Positions 8,122-16,093 of a DNA stretch of 34,017 nt are shown one piece after another (the stretch's first letter is position 1; each line of letters begins with the position of its first letter). The notes beneath the pieces were generated by a model, which worked only from the letters and a program-made list of their open reading frames with translations, was not told where the DNA came from and searched no databases. Source of the DNA: Promethearchaeota archaeon (GTDB lineage: Archaea; Asgardarchaeota; Lokiarchaeia; Sigynarchaeales; SOKP01); the NCBI GenBank assembly GCA_004524515.1, contig SDNV01000012.1:1-34017 (forward strand), read 5' to 3'. Both the position numbers and the translations under genes were made by a program.

Positions 8122-9315
8122 TTAATTATTCACCTCTTTATATTGTTCTAATAAATCAGGAGGCGTTAAGGGTGATAATATCCTTAATCTTTTAACTATC
8201 CCAGGTAATACCTCTAAAATTTTGTCTATATCTTGTTCTGTTGTAAATCGTCCTAATGATATGACTAAACTTCCATGCGCTTCTTCATGAAGTAATCCCA
8301 TAGCTATTAATGTGTGAGAAGGTTCTAAAGTTTTTGAAGAGCATGCAGATCCGGTTGCTGCCGCAACCTCTTGGTCTTTTAAACCCAGAATTAAAGATTC
8401 TCCTTCAATATAATCAAATCTTAAGTGAGCATTATTTGGAAGCCTTTTTTCTGGATGCCCATTTAAATATGACTTTGGAATTGTCTCTAATATACCTTTT
8501 ATTACTTTATCTCTTAGTTTTTTAAGACGTTCGGCTTCCTCAATCATTTCTTCTTTTGCTATTTCGGCAGCTTTTCCAAACCCTACAATTCCAGGAATGT
8601 TTTCGGAACCCGATCTCATCCCGCGTTCTTGACCTCCTCCGATTATAATCGGATTTACTCTCACTCCTTTTTTCAAATAAAGAGCACCTACCCCTCTCGG
8701 ACCATAAATATCGTTCGAGGAAAGAGTAATCAAATCTATCGGTAGCTTCTGTACATCTATTGGAATCGTACTTTCGCTGGCTACAGCATCTGTATGGAAT
8801 AAAATACCTCTTTCACTGGCAATTTCACTAATCTTTTTTATGGGTTGAAGAGACCCTACTTCGTTGCTTGCAGTTGCAATCGAAATCAATATCGTTTGAT
8901 CCGTAATTAAACGTTCAAGTTTATCAAATCGAATAATACCATATTGATCCACCGGAACTGTACTGACTTTAAAACCATCTTTCTCGAGATATTTCGCAAG
9001 ATTTAAAATTGATATATGTTCTATGTCTGAAATAATAATATGATTTCCCTTCCTTTTACGATTCTGTGCGGCTCCCACTAATGCCAAATTATTTGATTCT
9101 GTGGCACTAGCAGTAAAAATAATATCGGATAAATTTGGGGCATTAATAAATTTTGCAACTTTTTCACGAGATTCTTCTAAAATATCAGTAGCAACATCTC
9201 CTTCACAATGTAAAGAAGAAGGATTTGCGAATTTTTCCTTAAAATAAGGTAGCATCTCTGATAAAACCCTTTCATCCACAGGTTTTGCGGCCTGATAATC
9301 CAAATATACATTCAT
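8122..9315 (-). CDS. iscS: IscS-family protein lacking the PLP-binding lysine (Archaeoglobus-type)
   Basis: This 397-residue protein has the fold-type-I cysteine desulfurase sequence: NVYLDYQAAKPVD start, H100, N151, D176, a GSACSS loop with C325, and SLGRFTTE near the end. The PLP lysine motif, normally S(G/S)HK(L/I)YGP, reads SSNDIYGP, so Lys is Asp (D202, codon 8712-8710) and the preceding His is Asn. The Gln that normally follows the PLP Asp (DATQ) is Ala (DAVA). The same Lys-to-Asp change is known in Archaeoglobus fulgidus IscS, reported to lack desulfurase activity and to offer its loop Cys as a cluster ligand in complex with IscU. The start has a strong GGAGG site nine bases upstream (9325-9329). 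It lies between dsrE and iscU, which points to a structural or persulfide-handling role in Fe-S assembly. Confidence 0.93.
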   Translation of the reverse strand: MNVYLDYQAAKPVDERVLSEMLPYFKEKFANPSSLHCEGDVATDILEESREKVAKFINAPNLSDIIFTASATESNNLALVGAAQNRKRKGNHIIISDIEHISILNLAKYLEKDGFKVSTVPVDQYGIIRFDKLERLITDQTILISIATASNEVGSLQPIKKISEIASERGILFHTDAVASESTIPIDVQKLPIDLITLSSNDIYGPRGVGALYLKKGVRVNPIIIGGGQERGMRSGSENIPGIVGFGKAAEIAKEEMIEEAERLKKLRDKVIKGILETIPKSYLNGHPEKRLPNNAHLRFDYIEGESLILGLKDQEVAAATGSACSSKTLEPSHTLIAMGLLHEEAHGSLVISLGRFTTEQDIDKILEVLPGIVKRLRILSPLTPPDLLEQYKEVNN

Positions 9316-9383
9316 TTAAGTTTTCCTCCTTCATTTATTAAATTTCATGATAATTATTATAATTAAAATTAAAAAATTTATCT

Positions 9384-9749
9384 TTAAAACCATTGGGTAG
9401 CATCAGCTTCCAAAACTAAATCGTTCAATGTTGCCGCTCCTACAATTTTTACCCCAGGAATCAAATCTACTTTTTCCCATCCTAACATTCTTTTTGAAGC
9501 TTCACAGACCAATATTTCTATTCCCATTTCCTTGGTTTTATCTAACATTTCTTTTACAGTAGGAAAATTCCCTAATTTAATTTTATCGGCTTCTCCTGGC
9601 TTTAATATTTTTAAGCCTGTTCCAAGATAATAAACTTTTGCTTCAAGATCCATAGCTTTTGCGGTTTGTGCCAAAACTAGAGGAGAGTATTGTCGTTCAG
9701 GTGCATCACTAGTTTGAACATATAAAATAAATTTTTTTTCTTCACTCAT
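9384..9749 (-). CDS. DsrE-family sulfur carrier protein
   Basis: This is a 121-residue DsrE/YchN-type small protein. It has an alternating alpha/beta pattern: FILYVQTSD, a helix, KVYYLGTG, a helix with VKEMLDKTKEMG, then IEILVCEAS and VKIVGAATLNDL. C82 in VCEAS sits where DsrE-family proteins carry their persulfide-accepting Cys. A GGGGAG ribosome site precedes the ATG by about six bases. It lies 17 bases after tusA and 68 bases before iscS, in one operon. TusA and DsrE proteins commonly exchange persulfides, which fits a relay feeding the IscS/IscU pair; that destination is inference. Confidence 0.85.
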   Translation of the reverse strand: MSEEKKFILYVQTSDAPERQYSPLVLAQTAKAMDLEAKVYYLGTGLKILKPGEADKIKLGNFPTVKEMLDKTKEMGIEILVCEASKRMLGWEKVDLIPGVKIVGAATLNDLVLEADATQWF

Positions 9750-9766
9750 ATTTTCTCCCCATTCTT

Positions 9767-10015
9767 CTATTTTTTTTTCTTAAAAACAAAGGTTAACAAT
9801 CCATCTTCATTGTTAAAGTCTAATAGTTCGGTATCTGTTCTTTTAGCCCATCTTTGTAAATCTTCTTCGGCAGCAGGATCATCAGCTACTACTTTAAAAC
9901 ACTGACCTACTTCTAGAGTTTCTGATAGATTTCGAACCTCAAATAAAGGTTCCGGGCAAAATAATCCTGTAGTATCTAATTCTTTGACAATTTTAATCTC
10001 TTTTTTTTCACTCAT
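9767..10015 (-). CDS. tusA: TusA/SirA-family sulfur carrier
   Basis: This is an 82-residue TusA-like protein with the DTTGLFCPEPLFEVR motif; the CPEP cysteine (residue 20 from this start) accepts persulfide sulfur. The rest follows the family pattern, with VVADDPAAEEDLQRWAKRT between the second strand and helix. Two in-frame ATGs, 10021 and 10015, are possible. The GAGG just upstream is only two bases from the first but eight from the second, so 10015 is preferred. It is the first gene of the tusA-dsrE-iscS-iscU operon. A second TusA domain exists inside the flavoprotein fusion encoded downstream. Confidence 0.88.
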   Translation of the reverse strand: MSEKKEIKIVKELDTTGLFCPEPLFEVRNLSETLEVGQCFKVVADDPAAEEDLQRWAKRTDTELLDFNNEDGLLTFVFKKKK

Positions 10016-10046
10016 ATTCATAACCTCATGATTTGTTCAATTTTTT

Positions 10047-10062
10047 ATTATAAAATATAATT
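10047..10062 (-). promoter_or_regulatory. Probable TATA box of the tusA-dsrE-iscS-iscU operon
   Basis: On the minus strand this reads AATTATATTTTATAAT, the best TATA-like stretch in the gap before tusA. Its centre lies about 32 bases before the first possible ATG, giving a predicted leader of only a few bases to about 13. The remaining gap to 10315 is A/T-rich spacer after the end of the symporter gene, with nothing else recognised. Confidence 0.45.
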
Positions 10063-10315
10063 TTAATTTGATTTCGAAAATTACTAACTATTTTCTTGTT
10101 AAATTCAGTCCTAAGACTAATGAGTATAAGTCAAAAGAAAAATATTCTTATTATAATTTAGTGAAATTCTACTCATAACTTAAAAGCGGAATAAACTTCA
10201 TATTAAAAGACTCTTATAATTTATAAATTCCCTTAAAAATAAGCCTTTTAAAAAAAACATTGCTAGTATAAAAATAAAAAAAATTTTAACTTTTTTTTCG
10301 TTCGAGTTTATTCTT

Positions 10316-11719
10316 TTACAGTTTTAGGGCAATTAATTTTTCTTTAATCTGGACCGCTTTTCCTGGGGTGATATCATAATTCTTCCAAAAGACTATTAAT
10401 CCAATTGCAATAAAAATCCCTGGGATCAATCCTAAATGCAATCTTATTCCGATTAATGCTAGTGGGGTCTGAGTATTTGAACCCTCCACGAAACCTGTTA
10501 ATTCATGTACGATGGCAAGGGTCATAGCTTGGATTACTCTCGCTAAATTGAGGAAGAAATTTCTTATTCCTCCATAAGTACTTTCTCTTCTTTTCCCACT
10601 GATACTGACTGACTCATCAATCACATCACTAAATACGGGGCTTATCATTACCCAAAAACCACCTAGAGCTATGCCAAAAAGAAAAACGATTATTAATGTT
10701 CCTGTGAGACCATAAATAAATGTCATAGCAGATGCAAAACATGCCATTAAAAATGCTGAAATTAAGAAGGTTTTGCGATGATCTTTGGTTTTATTCGTAT
10801 ATATTAACCAAAAGGGAACGGATATTAGTCCTCCAATTAAAAGCATTGCTGATATGATCGCCACCATTCCTACTTCTGCTTCTAAATTATATTTAGTAAA
10901 ATAGAAGAAAGATGCCATCATGGTCTGAACTAAAGCCTGATATAATACATAGATTGCTAAAAACGCAACAAAACTTTTTTGAGAAAAAATTTGTTTTATT
11001 GTTTTAAAAAATGAATCGCTTTCTGAATCTTTATAATGTGTAAGGAAATTTTCGACGGTTTCTTTATCATCTCTTATGCCGGGGATCATTAATACAAAGC
11101 AAACTAAAGAAATTGCGACGCAAATCCATGCCATCAATGCATACGTACTAAGATTTCCATATATAATTATCAATGGAGGTAGCATAAATGCAAAAATAAC
11201 TCCTATGAAACCAAGATAAACCTCAAAACCTGCTGATACTCTACGCTCAGATCTATCTCTAAATTTGTCAGGAAATAAAGATAAGTAATTTACCGTCCAA
11301 ATAGATTCTGTAGTATCAAAAAGACAGGTAGTTAATACCAACCAACCAAAAATAATCCAAGGTGATTCCTGAACACTAACATCGGGGGGAGTAAAAATTA
11401 GTAGAAAACAGATAAGCATCGGGACGTACCCAATAATTATAAAAGGAAACCTTCTTCCCCACTTTTTTGTCCACTTAAAGGGGCGATCTGTTAAATAACC
11501 GATAAGAGGATCATTAAATGCATCCCAGATAGCATATATTGCGATTCCTAATCCAACCAATAGCGAATTCAATCCAATTTCAACTTCATAAAAAAAGAAA
11601 ATCAAGAGACTGAGTACTCCTTGAATTAATTCAGTAGGTAGACTAGCAACTCTATAGGAAACTATTTGTTTTTTAGAATGAAGAATTATAGGAACTTCAT
11701 TACTATTATTCATATTCAT
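10316..11719 (-). CDS. GPH-family (MelB-like, MFS_2) sugar:cation symporter
   Basis: This is a 467-residue polytopic membrane protein with about twelve hydrophobic segments. The N-terminal half holds the family landmarks: YAIWDAFNDPLIGYLTDR between helices two and three, followed by the basic cytoplasmic stretch KWTKKWGRRFPFI. The second half repeats the pattern with KTKDHRKTF between later helices, then FGIALGGFWVMISPVFSDVIDE. GPH carriers import sugars, glycosides or hexuronides with Na+ or H+; the substrate cannot be told from sequence. It is transcribed alone: the divergent ABC operon lies 512 bases upstream and the tusA operon starts beyond its 3' end. No sugar-metabolism gene neighbours it. 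The first ATG (11719) and a second two codons later are both possible. Confidence 0.85.
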   Translation of the reverse strand: MNMNNSNEVPIILHSKKQIVSYRVASLPTELIQGVLSLLIFFFYEVEIGLNSLLVGLGIAIYAIWDAFNDPLIGYLTDRPFKWTKKWGRRFPFIIIGYVPMLICFLLIFTPPDVSVQESPWIIFGWLVLTTCLFDTTESIWTVNYLSLFPDKFRDRSERRVSAGFEVYLGFIGVIFAFMLPPLIIIYGNLSTYALMAWICVAISLVCFVLMIPGIRDDKETVENFLTHYKDSESDSFFKTIKQIFSQKSFVAFLAIYVLYQALVQTMMASFFYFTKYNLEAEVGMVAIISAMLLIGGLISVPFWLIYTNKTKDHRKTFLISAFLMACFASAMTFIYGLTGTLIIVFLFGIALGGFWVMISPVFSDVIDESVSISGKRRESTYGGIRNFFLNLARVIQAMTLAIVHELTGFVEGSNTQTPLALIGIRLHLGLIPGIFIAIGLIVFWKNYDITPGKAVQIKEKLIALKL

Positions 11720-12231
11720 TTTACAATTCCTTAATAAAATATTTTTGATTTCTTAATTTGTTTTTAATGCTTATAAATATATTTAATTAAACACCATTCT
11801 TTTCTGGAATTCAGTGTATAATTAGATTCAGCGAGAACTACTTCTAAAACTGAATTAATTTATAACAAATTAAAAATAGCGAAAAAGTAGAATGAGAGAA
11901 TCGAGAAAAGCAATCCAAAACGCAAGGGTCCTGGATTATGGGATAAAATTTAGTTACCATTTAATTAGGAAATTAGGGGATATTATAAATGTTTTCTCGA
12001 GTTCCCTCAAAACTTATAAGGAAAATCTAATATATAAATGTTTTTTAGAAAAATTATTTTTTTTCTAAAAAAATGGCAAAAATTCTAATTAATTGTGCTA
12101 ATTAAATGGTGTTGTAATAGTCGAATTACGTTATTGATCTTTTATAAAGAATCTAAAATAATTAAGTTAAGAGAATTATGATTTAATTTAAAAACGCTGA
12201 ATTTTAAATCTTAAAAATAATTGTATAAATT
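11720..12231. other. Divergent intergenic region with promoters
   Basis: This 512-base spacer separates the symporter gene (leftward) from the ABC operon (rightward). It contains a TATA-like TAATATATAAATG at about 12028-12040, immediately followed by a long perfect hairpin (12041-12072), and a short direct repeat CTAATTAA twice near 12085-12105. I see no tRNA, and the reading frames are short. The 160 bases between the hairpin and the GTG start would form a long leader if this TATA box is used. Confidence 0.5.
12041..12072. repeat. 13-bp perfect inverted repeat with 6-base loop
   Basis: Arm 12041-12053 (TTTTTTAGAAAAA) and arm 12060-12072 (TTTTTCTAAAAAA) are exact reverse complements around a six-base loop. 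The stem is almost pure A/T but long. It follows directly on a TATA-like element and precedes the ABC ATPase gene, so it could be an operator or a leader hairpin. A terminator for an unseen short transcript is also possible. Confidence 0.55.
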
Positions 12232-13026
12232 GTGAGAAAAAAAGATAAACAAGAGAAAATTTCGGAAGAAGACAAAGAGGCAGATGAGATTATCGCTCAA
12301 ATGAAAGATAATATCGTTATTGATGCTAAAAATTTAGTTAAAGATTACCACATAGGAGAATATATCGTAAGGGCCGTTGATGATGTTTCGTTAAGTATAA
12401 AAAATGGAGAATTCATTGTTATAAGAGGACCTTCCGGAGCGGGCAAGACAACCTTACTCAATTTAATTGGGGGATTGGATTCGCCCGATAAAGACAAAGG
12501 AACCATTTATGAACATGGTGTAAAAATTAGTGATATGGAAGAGGAATCTTTAGCCACATTTAGACTTGTGAATTCAGGCTTTATTTTTCAAAATTATAAT
12601 CTAATAAGTACCTTAACAGCAGAAGAAAATGTAATGTTTCCTATGAATCTAGCGGGTGTTGCTTTCAATCAATCTAGAGATCGTGCCGTAAAATTACTAA
12701 AAAGAGTAGGGTTAATCGAACGCAGAGAACATTTACCATTTCAACTTTCCGCAGGAGAGCAACAGCGAGTAGCAATCGCTCGTGCATTAGCAAATGATCC
12801 TCCTATCATATTGGCTGATGAACCTACAGCAAATTTAGATAAAAAATCAAGCGAAATTATCCGTGATCTATTTAAAGATTTGAAAGCATTAAATAAAACA
12901 GTTATAATTGCTACCCACGATGATTATCTAATAGAACTTGCTGATAGGTTAATTGATTTTGAAGATGCCAAAATAATAAATGAAAAAGTATTTTCTAATA
13001 AAAAACCAAATAATTCCAACTCATAA
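12232..13026 (+). CDS. ABC transporter ATPase, LolD/MacB (FtsE-like) type
   Basis: This is a 264-residue ATP-binding subunit. The Walker A motif is GPSGAGKT (66-73), the Q-loop Q120, the signature LSAGEQQR (172-179), Walker B ILADEP (193-198), and the switch His H229. The sequence between fits the MacB/LolD class that pairs with FtsX-type permeases. It begins at GTG; the first ~28 residues are a charged extension not needed by the fold, and an ATG at 12301 would give a 241-residue protein starting close to the usual N-terminus. The stop lies six bases before the permease start, so the two form one operon. Such systems use ATP to extract lipoproteins or lipids or to transmit mechanical force; substrate unknown. 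Confidence 0.92.
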   Translation: MRKKDKQEKISEEDKEADEIIAQMKDNIVIDAKNLVKDYHIGEYIVRAVDDVSLSIKNGEFIVIRGPSGAGKTTLLNLIGGLDSPDKDKGTIYEHGVKISDMEEESLATFRLVNSGFIFQNYNLISTLTAEENVMFPMNLAGVAFNQSRDRAVKLLKRVGLIERREHLPFQLSAGEQQRVAIARALANDPPIILADEPTANLDKKSSEIIRDLFKDLKALNKTVIIATHDDYLIELADRLIDFEDAKIINEKVFSNKKPNNSNS

Positions 13027-13032
13027 GAAAAT

Positions 13033-14973
13033 ATGTCTTTAGATTTTGCTATAAAGGATTTTTATCGAAAAAAAAAATCGAATTACCCATATTTATTAAC
13101 GATTGCGTTAGTTATTGGAATGGCAGAATTTTTAATCTATTTTTCTCTCTCTTTAGGAATTAATTTGATCGCGGGATATAATTTTTCTAACCAAGAAGAT
13201 ATCGATAATGAATACTATTTTTCGGGAGGTATCAATCTGATATACTCTCAATTTAATACACTTATCATCGTAATGGTGATTGTACTTGCGTTTATAGTGG
13301 TAGTGGTCATCACTACAACCTTAATTATCCATAAGAAGAGAGATATAGCCATAATGAAAGCCTTAGGCACTTTACCCGAAAAATTATATAGCTTTTATCT
13401 ATTGGAAGCTTATATTTTATTTATACTGGGCTTCTTATTAGGATTTTTTCTCGGTCTAATCTCGTTTGGGATATTTGCTTTAATTATGGAGATATTAGGA
13501 TTTAAATTGCTATTTCGAATTGATTATATATATACTCCCGCGTTATTTTTTTCTTGTTTTCTTGGGATTTTTATAGTAACCGGGTATTCATTGAGAAAAA
13601 TTGGTAAACAAAAAATTACAAAATCATTTTCCCAAGATATTCCCTATAGTTTCGATGCTACCCAGAAATTTACATTAATCCCACGATGGCTTTCCTCCTT
13701 AGGATTCAATTTAAAAATTGCGATTATGAATACAAACCGGAGGAAAAACGAGTATTTGAGATTTTTTATCATTTTCTCCTTAATATTTTTAATAATCTTT
13801 ACCTTAGGTTTAGGTACCTTCGTTTTGAATTCATCTTCTCAGGAATGGATCCGAAAATCTCAGGGTGAAGATATTGTTGTAATTGGACATGAGGAGGTTA
13901 TTGATGAGTATGCTGATATGTATAGAATGTTTTCCGATCCCACAATTTCCGTGGACGATGATGACATTAATTTTATCGACCCTGAATATATGTTTAATAA
14001 AACTGATATAGCAGAAGTTGAGAATATTGATAAAGTTGAGGAGATGGAAGCCCGCTTAATTAAATTTTGTGATATAGAAGAGTTAATAGGGTATTATTAT
14101 TATACCGGCGAAGAAGGAGGAGGTGGATATAGAACAATTGGTCAGGAAAGAGATGGAAATTATCCGATTATAGGGGTTAACCCTGATGATATTATACAAG
14201 ATTTTGAAATAGAAGGGAGATGGTTTGATGAAGACGATGATCATGATAATATGACCATTGGAGATGGTTTAGCCTATAATTTTTTTGATTATCCATTCGA
14301 TCAAAGCATGAAAATAAAAGATATTGGTCATAGATTTCATATTTCAGGTGTAATTATAGACAGCTTTTATAGTGGGTATGCGGGATATATTGATCTACAT
14401 GAATTTCAAGAGGGATTGAATTTTACTCATAATGAAGTTAATTTGATTCTATTGGAGCTCAAAAAGGATGCCTATGATGATATTAAAGATGAACTAAAAG
14501 ATTTGATCGAAGCACGGCTGGGGGCAGGTTTTACTTGCAAGAATCTGGATGATATATTTGAGGAAAATATTAATTATCTATCTAATTTAACTTTATATCC
14601 GATCCTGCTAATAATATTGATGGCTATAATTTCAATTCTATCTCTCTATAATTATCAGAAAGCAGGGTTGGTAGAAAAGGCTAAAGATTTTCTAATTATG
14701 AGAGCTTTGGGAACGAAAAGGAAATCAGTAAAGAGGATATTGTTTCTAGAAGCACTATTTATAATAATTCCCTCTCTTCTATTAAGCCTAGCTTTAGGAA
14801 TGTTAATAAATTCTGTGATATTATTTGATAGGGTTTATTTACCGCCATTATATATTCCTCTCATCGGGATTGCAATATTATTTGGATTTATGATCATATT
14901 CAATCTATTAAGTCTTATTCCTATAATGAAAAAAATTGACCGATTTTCAATTAAAGATTTTGATATATATTAA
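13033..14973 (+). CDS. FtsX/MacB-type ABC permease
   Basis: This 646-residue membrane protein contains two FtsX-like units. The first has a helix near 20-45, then three helices (about 75-100, 120-150, 165-190) with the coupling motif KKRDIAIMKALGT. The second starts with a helix near 240-262, followed by a large (about 240 residues) very acidic outside domain rich in Asp/Glu and Tyr. It ends with three helices and the matching motif EKAKDFLIMRALGT. The repeated (I)MxALGT after a charged run is diagnostic of this permease family. It is co-transcribed with the ATPase six bases upstream. The acidic outside domain could bind cations or a basic partner, but that is inference. Confidence 0.88.
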   Translation: MSLDFAIKDFYRKKKSNYPYLLTIALVIGMAEFLIYFSLSLGINLIAGYNFSNQEDIDNEYYFSGGINLIYSQFNTLIIVMVIVLAFIVVVVITTTLIIHKKRDIAIMKALGTLPEKLYSFYLLEAYILFILGFLLGFFLGLISFGIFALIMEILGFKLLFRIDYIYTPALFFSCFLGIFIVTGYSLRKIGKQKITKSFSQDIPYSFDATQKFTLIPRWLSSLGFNLKIAIMNTNRRKNEYLRFFIIFSLIFLIIFTLGLGTFVLNSSSQEWIRKSQGEDIVVIGHEEVIDEYADMYRMFSDPTISVDDDDINFIDPEYMFNKTDIAEVENIDKVEEMEARLIKFCDIEELIGYYYYTGEEGGGGYRTIGQERDGNYPIIGVNPDDIIQDFEIEGRWFDEDDDHDNMTIGDGLAYNFFDYPFDQSMKIKDIGHRFHISGVIIDSFYSGYAGYIDLHEFQEGLNFTHNEVNLILLELKKDAYDDIKDELKDLIEARLGAGFTCKNLDDIFEENINYLSNLTLYPILLIILMAIISILSLYNYQKAGLVEKAKDFLIMRALGTKRKSVKRILFLEALFIIIPSLLLSLALGMLINSVILFDRVYLPPLYIPLIGIAILFGFMIIFNLLSLIPIMKKIDRFSIKDFDIY

Positions 14974-15098
14974 ATCTTAAATAGACTCACACTATTATTA
15001 TTTAAAAAATAAGAAATTGAAGAAGAAATACCTTCTTCTTTCTCTAAATTTAAAATCCCAATCAAAATATTCTTGAAAAATAAGGTTATTATCCAAAT

Positions 15099-15749
15099 TT
15101 GTCAGAAGAGGAATTAAGAGCTAAAATCCTAGATTTAGAAGAGGAGATTAAATCTAAAGATCACGAGATTTATGATTATTTCGACAGAATCGATCAGTTA
15201 GAGAATACCATCATGAGATTAGAGGCTCTAATTCCAGAAGATGACGTTAAAGATTCAAAGAAAAAAAAACAGAAAGTAAGAGAATCTAAATTAGAAATAG
15301 AATTGACGGAAAAAGATAACCAGATCAGAGATTTAAAAAATAGAATGGGTTTTTTAAGAAAAGAAAAAACAGAACTTCAACGTGAACTTGAAAAACATAC
15401 CAAAAAAGACACAAATAGCACAGTTATCAGAATTGAAGAAAAAAAGGAACCTTTAGAAAAATTAGTAAAAGATTTACAAGATAAAATACGGAAACAAAAT
15501 ATAATTATAACAAAACTAGAGCAACAAGCTGAAGAGGATGATATAGAAGAACTCAAAAGTAAATTGAATCAAAATGAATTAAATTTCAAAAATTTGAAGA
15601 AATTAATGCATTTCAAAGATAATATCATAGATGAGTTATTAAAGCAAATCCAATCCCATAAATCCCTCCTCCAGGATCCCCAAATTCAATTGAAAATTAA
15701 AAGTATTCAAGATTTAAATCAAAAAATAAGTAAACATCTTACTCAATAA
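15099..15749 (+). CDS. Coiled-coil protein, tandem paralogue A
   Basis: This 216-residue protein, starting at TTG, is almost entirely charged heptad-like helix and predicted coiled coil. Residues about 1-150 match the next gene closely, including the block IRDLKNRMGFLRK, then LQRELEKHTKKDTNSTVIRIEE and EPLEKLVKDLQDKI. The NSTVIRIEE segment breaks the heptads and is nearly identical in both copies, so it may be a functional hinge or strand. The C-terminal 60 residues differ from the paralogue. I cannot assign a function; cytoskeletal, scaffold or ABC-associated roles are all open. It begins 125 bases after the permease gene on the same strand. Confidence 0.75.
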   Translation: MSEEELRAKILDLEEEIKSKDHEIYDYFDRIDQLENTIMRLEALIPEDDVKDSKKKKQKVRESKLEIELTEKDNQIRDLKNRMGFLRKEKTELQRELEKHTKKDTNSTVIRIEEKKEPLEKLVKDLQDKIRKQNIIITKLEQQAEEDDIEELKSKLNQNELNFKNLKKLMHFKDNIIDELLKQIQSHKSLLQDPQIQLKIKSIQDLNQKISKHLTQ

Positions 15750-16093
15750 TCATTTGAGGATAAAGTTATGTTTTTAAATATTACATATTTTAACGTTCAC
15801 ATTAAACTTTTATTAATTTTTAAATATTTCTATACTTTAAGTTAATTAGTATGTTCTTTTACTAATTGTGATTCATTTTTTTGACTTCTTAATAATATCC
15901 GATGCGAATGATAAGAAAAAAAACCTTAAACGAATTATTTAAAATTTATTAAAATCAAATATCTAATATAATTATACCAAAGAAATCAAAAAAAAAAATA
16001 AAGATTAATTAACAATAATGTGAACATTTAAAATAAAGAATTAGTGTAAAATATTAGTAAGACACTTTTTATCATAAATGATCCTATTCAAAC
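15750..16093. other. Spacer between the coiled-coil paralogues
   Basis: This 344-base A/T-rich stretch has many stop codons in all frames and no RNA gene that I can see. It presumably carries the promoter of the second coiled-coil gene, but no single TATA box stands out. Its length argues that the two paralogues are transcribed separately. Confidence 0.4.

Noticed and set aside
11881..11960. Locally G-rich stretch around CGCAAGGGTCCTGGATTATGGG considered as a tRNA or small RNA
   Set aside because: No acceptor, anticodon or T-arm pairing could be drawn and there is no GGTTCRANNCC box.
12085..12110. Two CTAATTAA direct repeats considered as the start of a repeat array
   Set aside because: Only two short A/T-rich copies; no regular spacing or further units, so not a CRISPR or iteron.
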